From: Campylobacter concisus
Lineage (GTDB): Bacteria > Campylobacterota > Campylobacteria > Campylobacterales > Campylobacteraceae
Direction: 5' to 3'
DNA length: 64,000 bases
Assembly (NCBI RefSeq): GCF_001298465.1
Contig: NZ_CP012541.1
Span: forward strand, 1,054,001-1,118,000
Shown: piece by piece, positions 63,538 through 64,000 of the stretch
Numbering within the stretch: position 1 is the stretch's first letter
Layout of the letters: each line of letters begins with the position of its first letter
Position numbers and translations under genes: made by a program
Notes under the pieces: generated by a model
Databases searched by the model: none
What the model was told of the DNA's origin: nothing
The model's input: only the letters and a program-made list of their open reading frames with translations

Positions 63538-64000
63538 TTAAAAACCCATAAAGAAATTTTGAAGTCCAACTTTTCCATTAAATATAATATCTTTTTTGTT
63601 TGGATCATATTTAAATTCACTTATTACTTTTTTGTCCTCTTCTTTAAAATATCCAGCAGATATCAAAGTAGGCTCAACAAAAGCTACTTCTGGCACTAAT
63701 GTATCAAAAAAATTCGCCAGACTTTCATCGACACTTATTTTTCCACTAAGAGATAATTTATCAAAAATTTCTGACTGATTTGTTCCCTTTTTAAAGCCAT
63801 TTACTGCTGCATCTAAATTTAGCTTTAGAGCCTTATCTCCCTTTTTGAAACTTAATGTATCTATTTTTATGGTTGGATTCTTTTCTAAGATTTGATCTAC
63901 TGTCTCATCAAAATTTAATCCAGCTAAAACATTATAATTTTCTTCATTATTTAAATTATTAAGCTTGTCTAATACATTATTTAATGCAGGCACATTGATA
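63538..64000 (-). CDS. DUF945-like protein, C-terminal part, cut by window edge
   Basis: The last ~153 codons of a longer gene; the frame is open to base 64000 with no convincing start. The sequence has long alternating hydrophilic/hydrophobic beta strands (TIKIDTLSFKKGDKALKLNLDAAVNG, DKLSLSGKISVDESLANFF) and ends FNGKVGLQNFFMGF. This resembles the C-terminus of DUF945/YdgA-type proteins, which are periplasmic or membrane-bound and of unknown function. The match is by impression. Confidence 0.6.
   Translation of the reverse strand, partial: INVPALNNVLDKLNNLNNEENYNVLAGLNFDETVDQILEKNPTIKIDTLSFKKGDKALKLNLDAAVNGFKKGTNQSEIFDKLSLSGKISVDESLANFFDTLVPEVAFVEPTLISAGYFKEEDKKVISEFKYDPNKKDIIFNGKVGLQNFFMGF

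Overview
The window is chromosomal DNA of a Campylobacter, most likely a member of the C. concisus group. The gene order murF - hydrolase - small Phd-like protein - ddl - ruvA - fapA, then murJ - cysS - msbA - pyrD - M16 protease - dapA - SDR, is the conserved Campylobacter backbone. The DNA is AT-rich, and the rRNA operon and the epsilonproteobacterial proteins agree with this. The genus call rests on synteny recalled from known genomes; the species is a guess.

Layout. (1) 1-24.6 kb is housekeeping DNA: tRNA modification (truD, cut by the window edge), thiamine (thiL), peptidoglycan precursors and their flipping (murF, ddl, murJ), recombination (ruvA), lipid and envelope work (msbA, pgsA, rseP, a FabL-like reductase), pyrD, dapA, cysS, lepA, two lipoproteins and ComF. 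(2) 25188-54235 is a complete 29,048-bp transposable prophage. It sits inside a cation-diffusion-facilitator (CDF) gene whose halves lie at 24641-25187 and 54236-54617. A 5-bp duplication (AAATA) flanks the element, its ends are TG...CA, and removing it restores the CDF reading frame exactly. (3) 54.2-57.9 kb holds a six-TM ABC-type membrane protein, a cupin with a strong palindrome-bearing promoter, a frameshifted Rossmann-fold gene, an Rrf2-type regulator and a ComEA-like protein. (4) 58.0-63.3 kb is an rRNA operon on the minus strand (16S - tRNA-Ile - tRNA-Ala - 23S - 5S), followed by a partial DUF945-like gene at the right edge.

The prophage is a mosaic. Its early end (right side of the window) is Mu-like: an S24-type repressor facing a leftward operon with a 56-aa protein in the Ner position, DDE transposase A, ATPase B, a stand-alone sigma-region-4-like protein, several tiny ORFs, Gp16/GemA and a Mu F-like head protein. 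Its head and tail genes are P2-like: portal and terminase on the plus strand face scaffold/protease, capsid and completion genes on the minus strand. Then come lysozyme and a spanin pair, baseplate V-W-J-I, fibre, sheath, tube, tail chaperones E/E+E', tape measure, U, X and D. Two genes with their own TATAAT promoters interrupt these modules (29139-29306 plus strand; 44064-44867) and look like morons.

The least expected signals are: an exact T TTT TTA slippery site that would fuse 50 residues to the tail chaperone; a 55-aa membrane protein antisense to the tail operon; a 38-aa ORF joined by ATGA overlaps between W and J; a decamer, TGTCTCCCAA, repeated in two reading frames inside the repressor gene and again beside the terminase; and matched transposase-site motifs at identical distances from both prophage ends.
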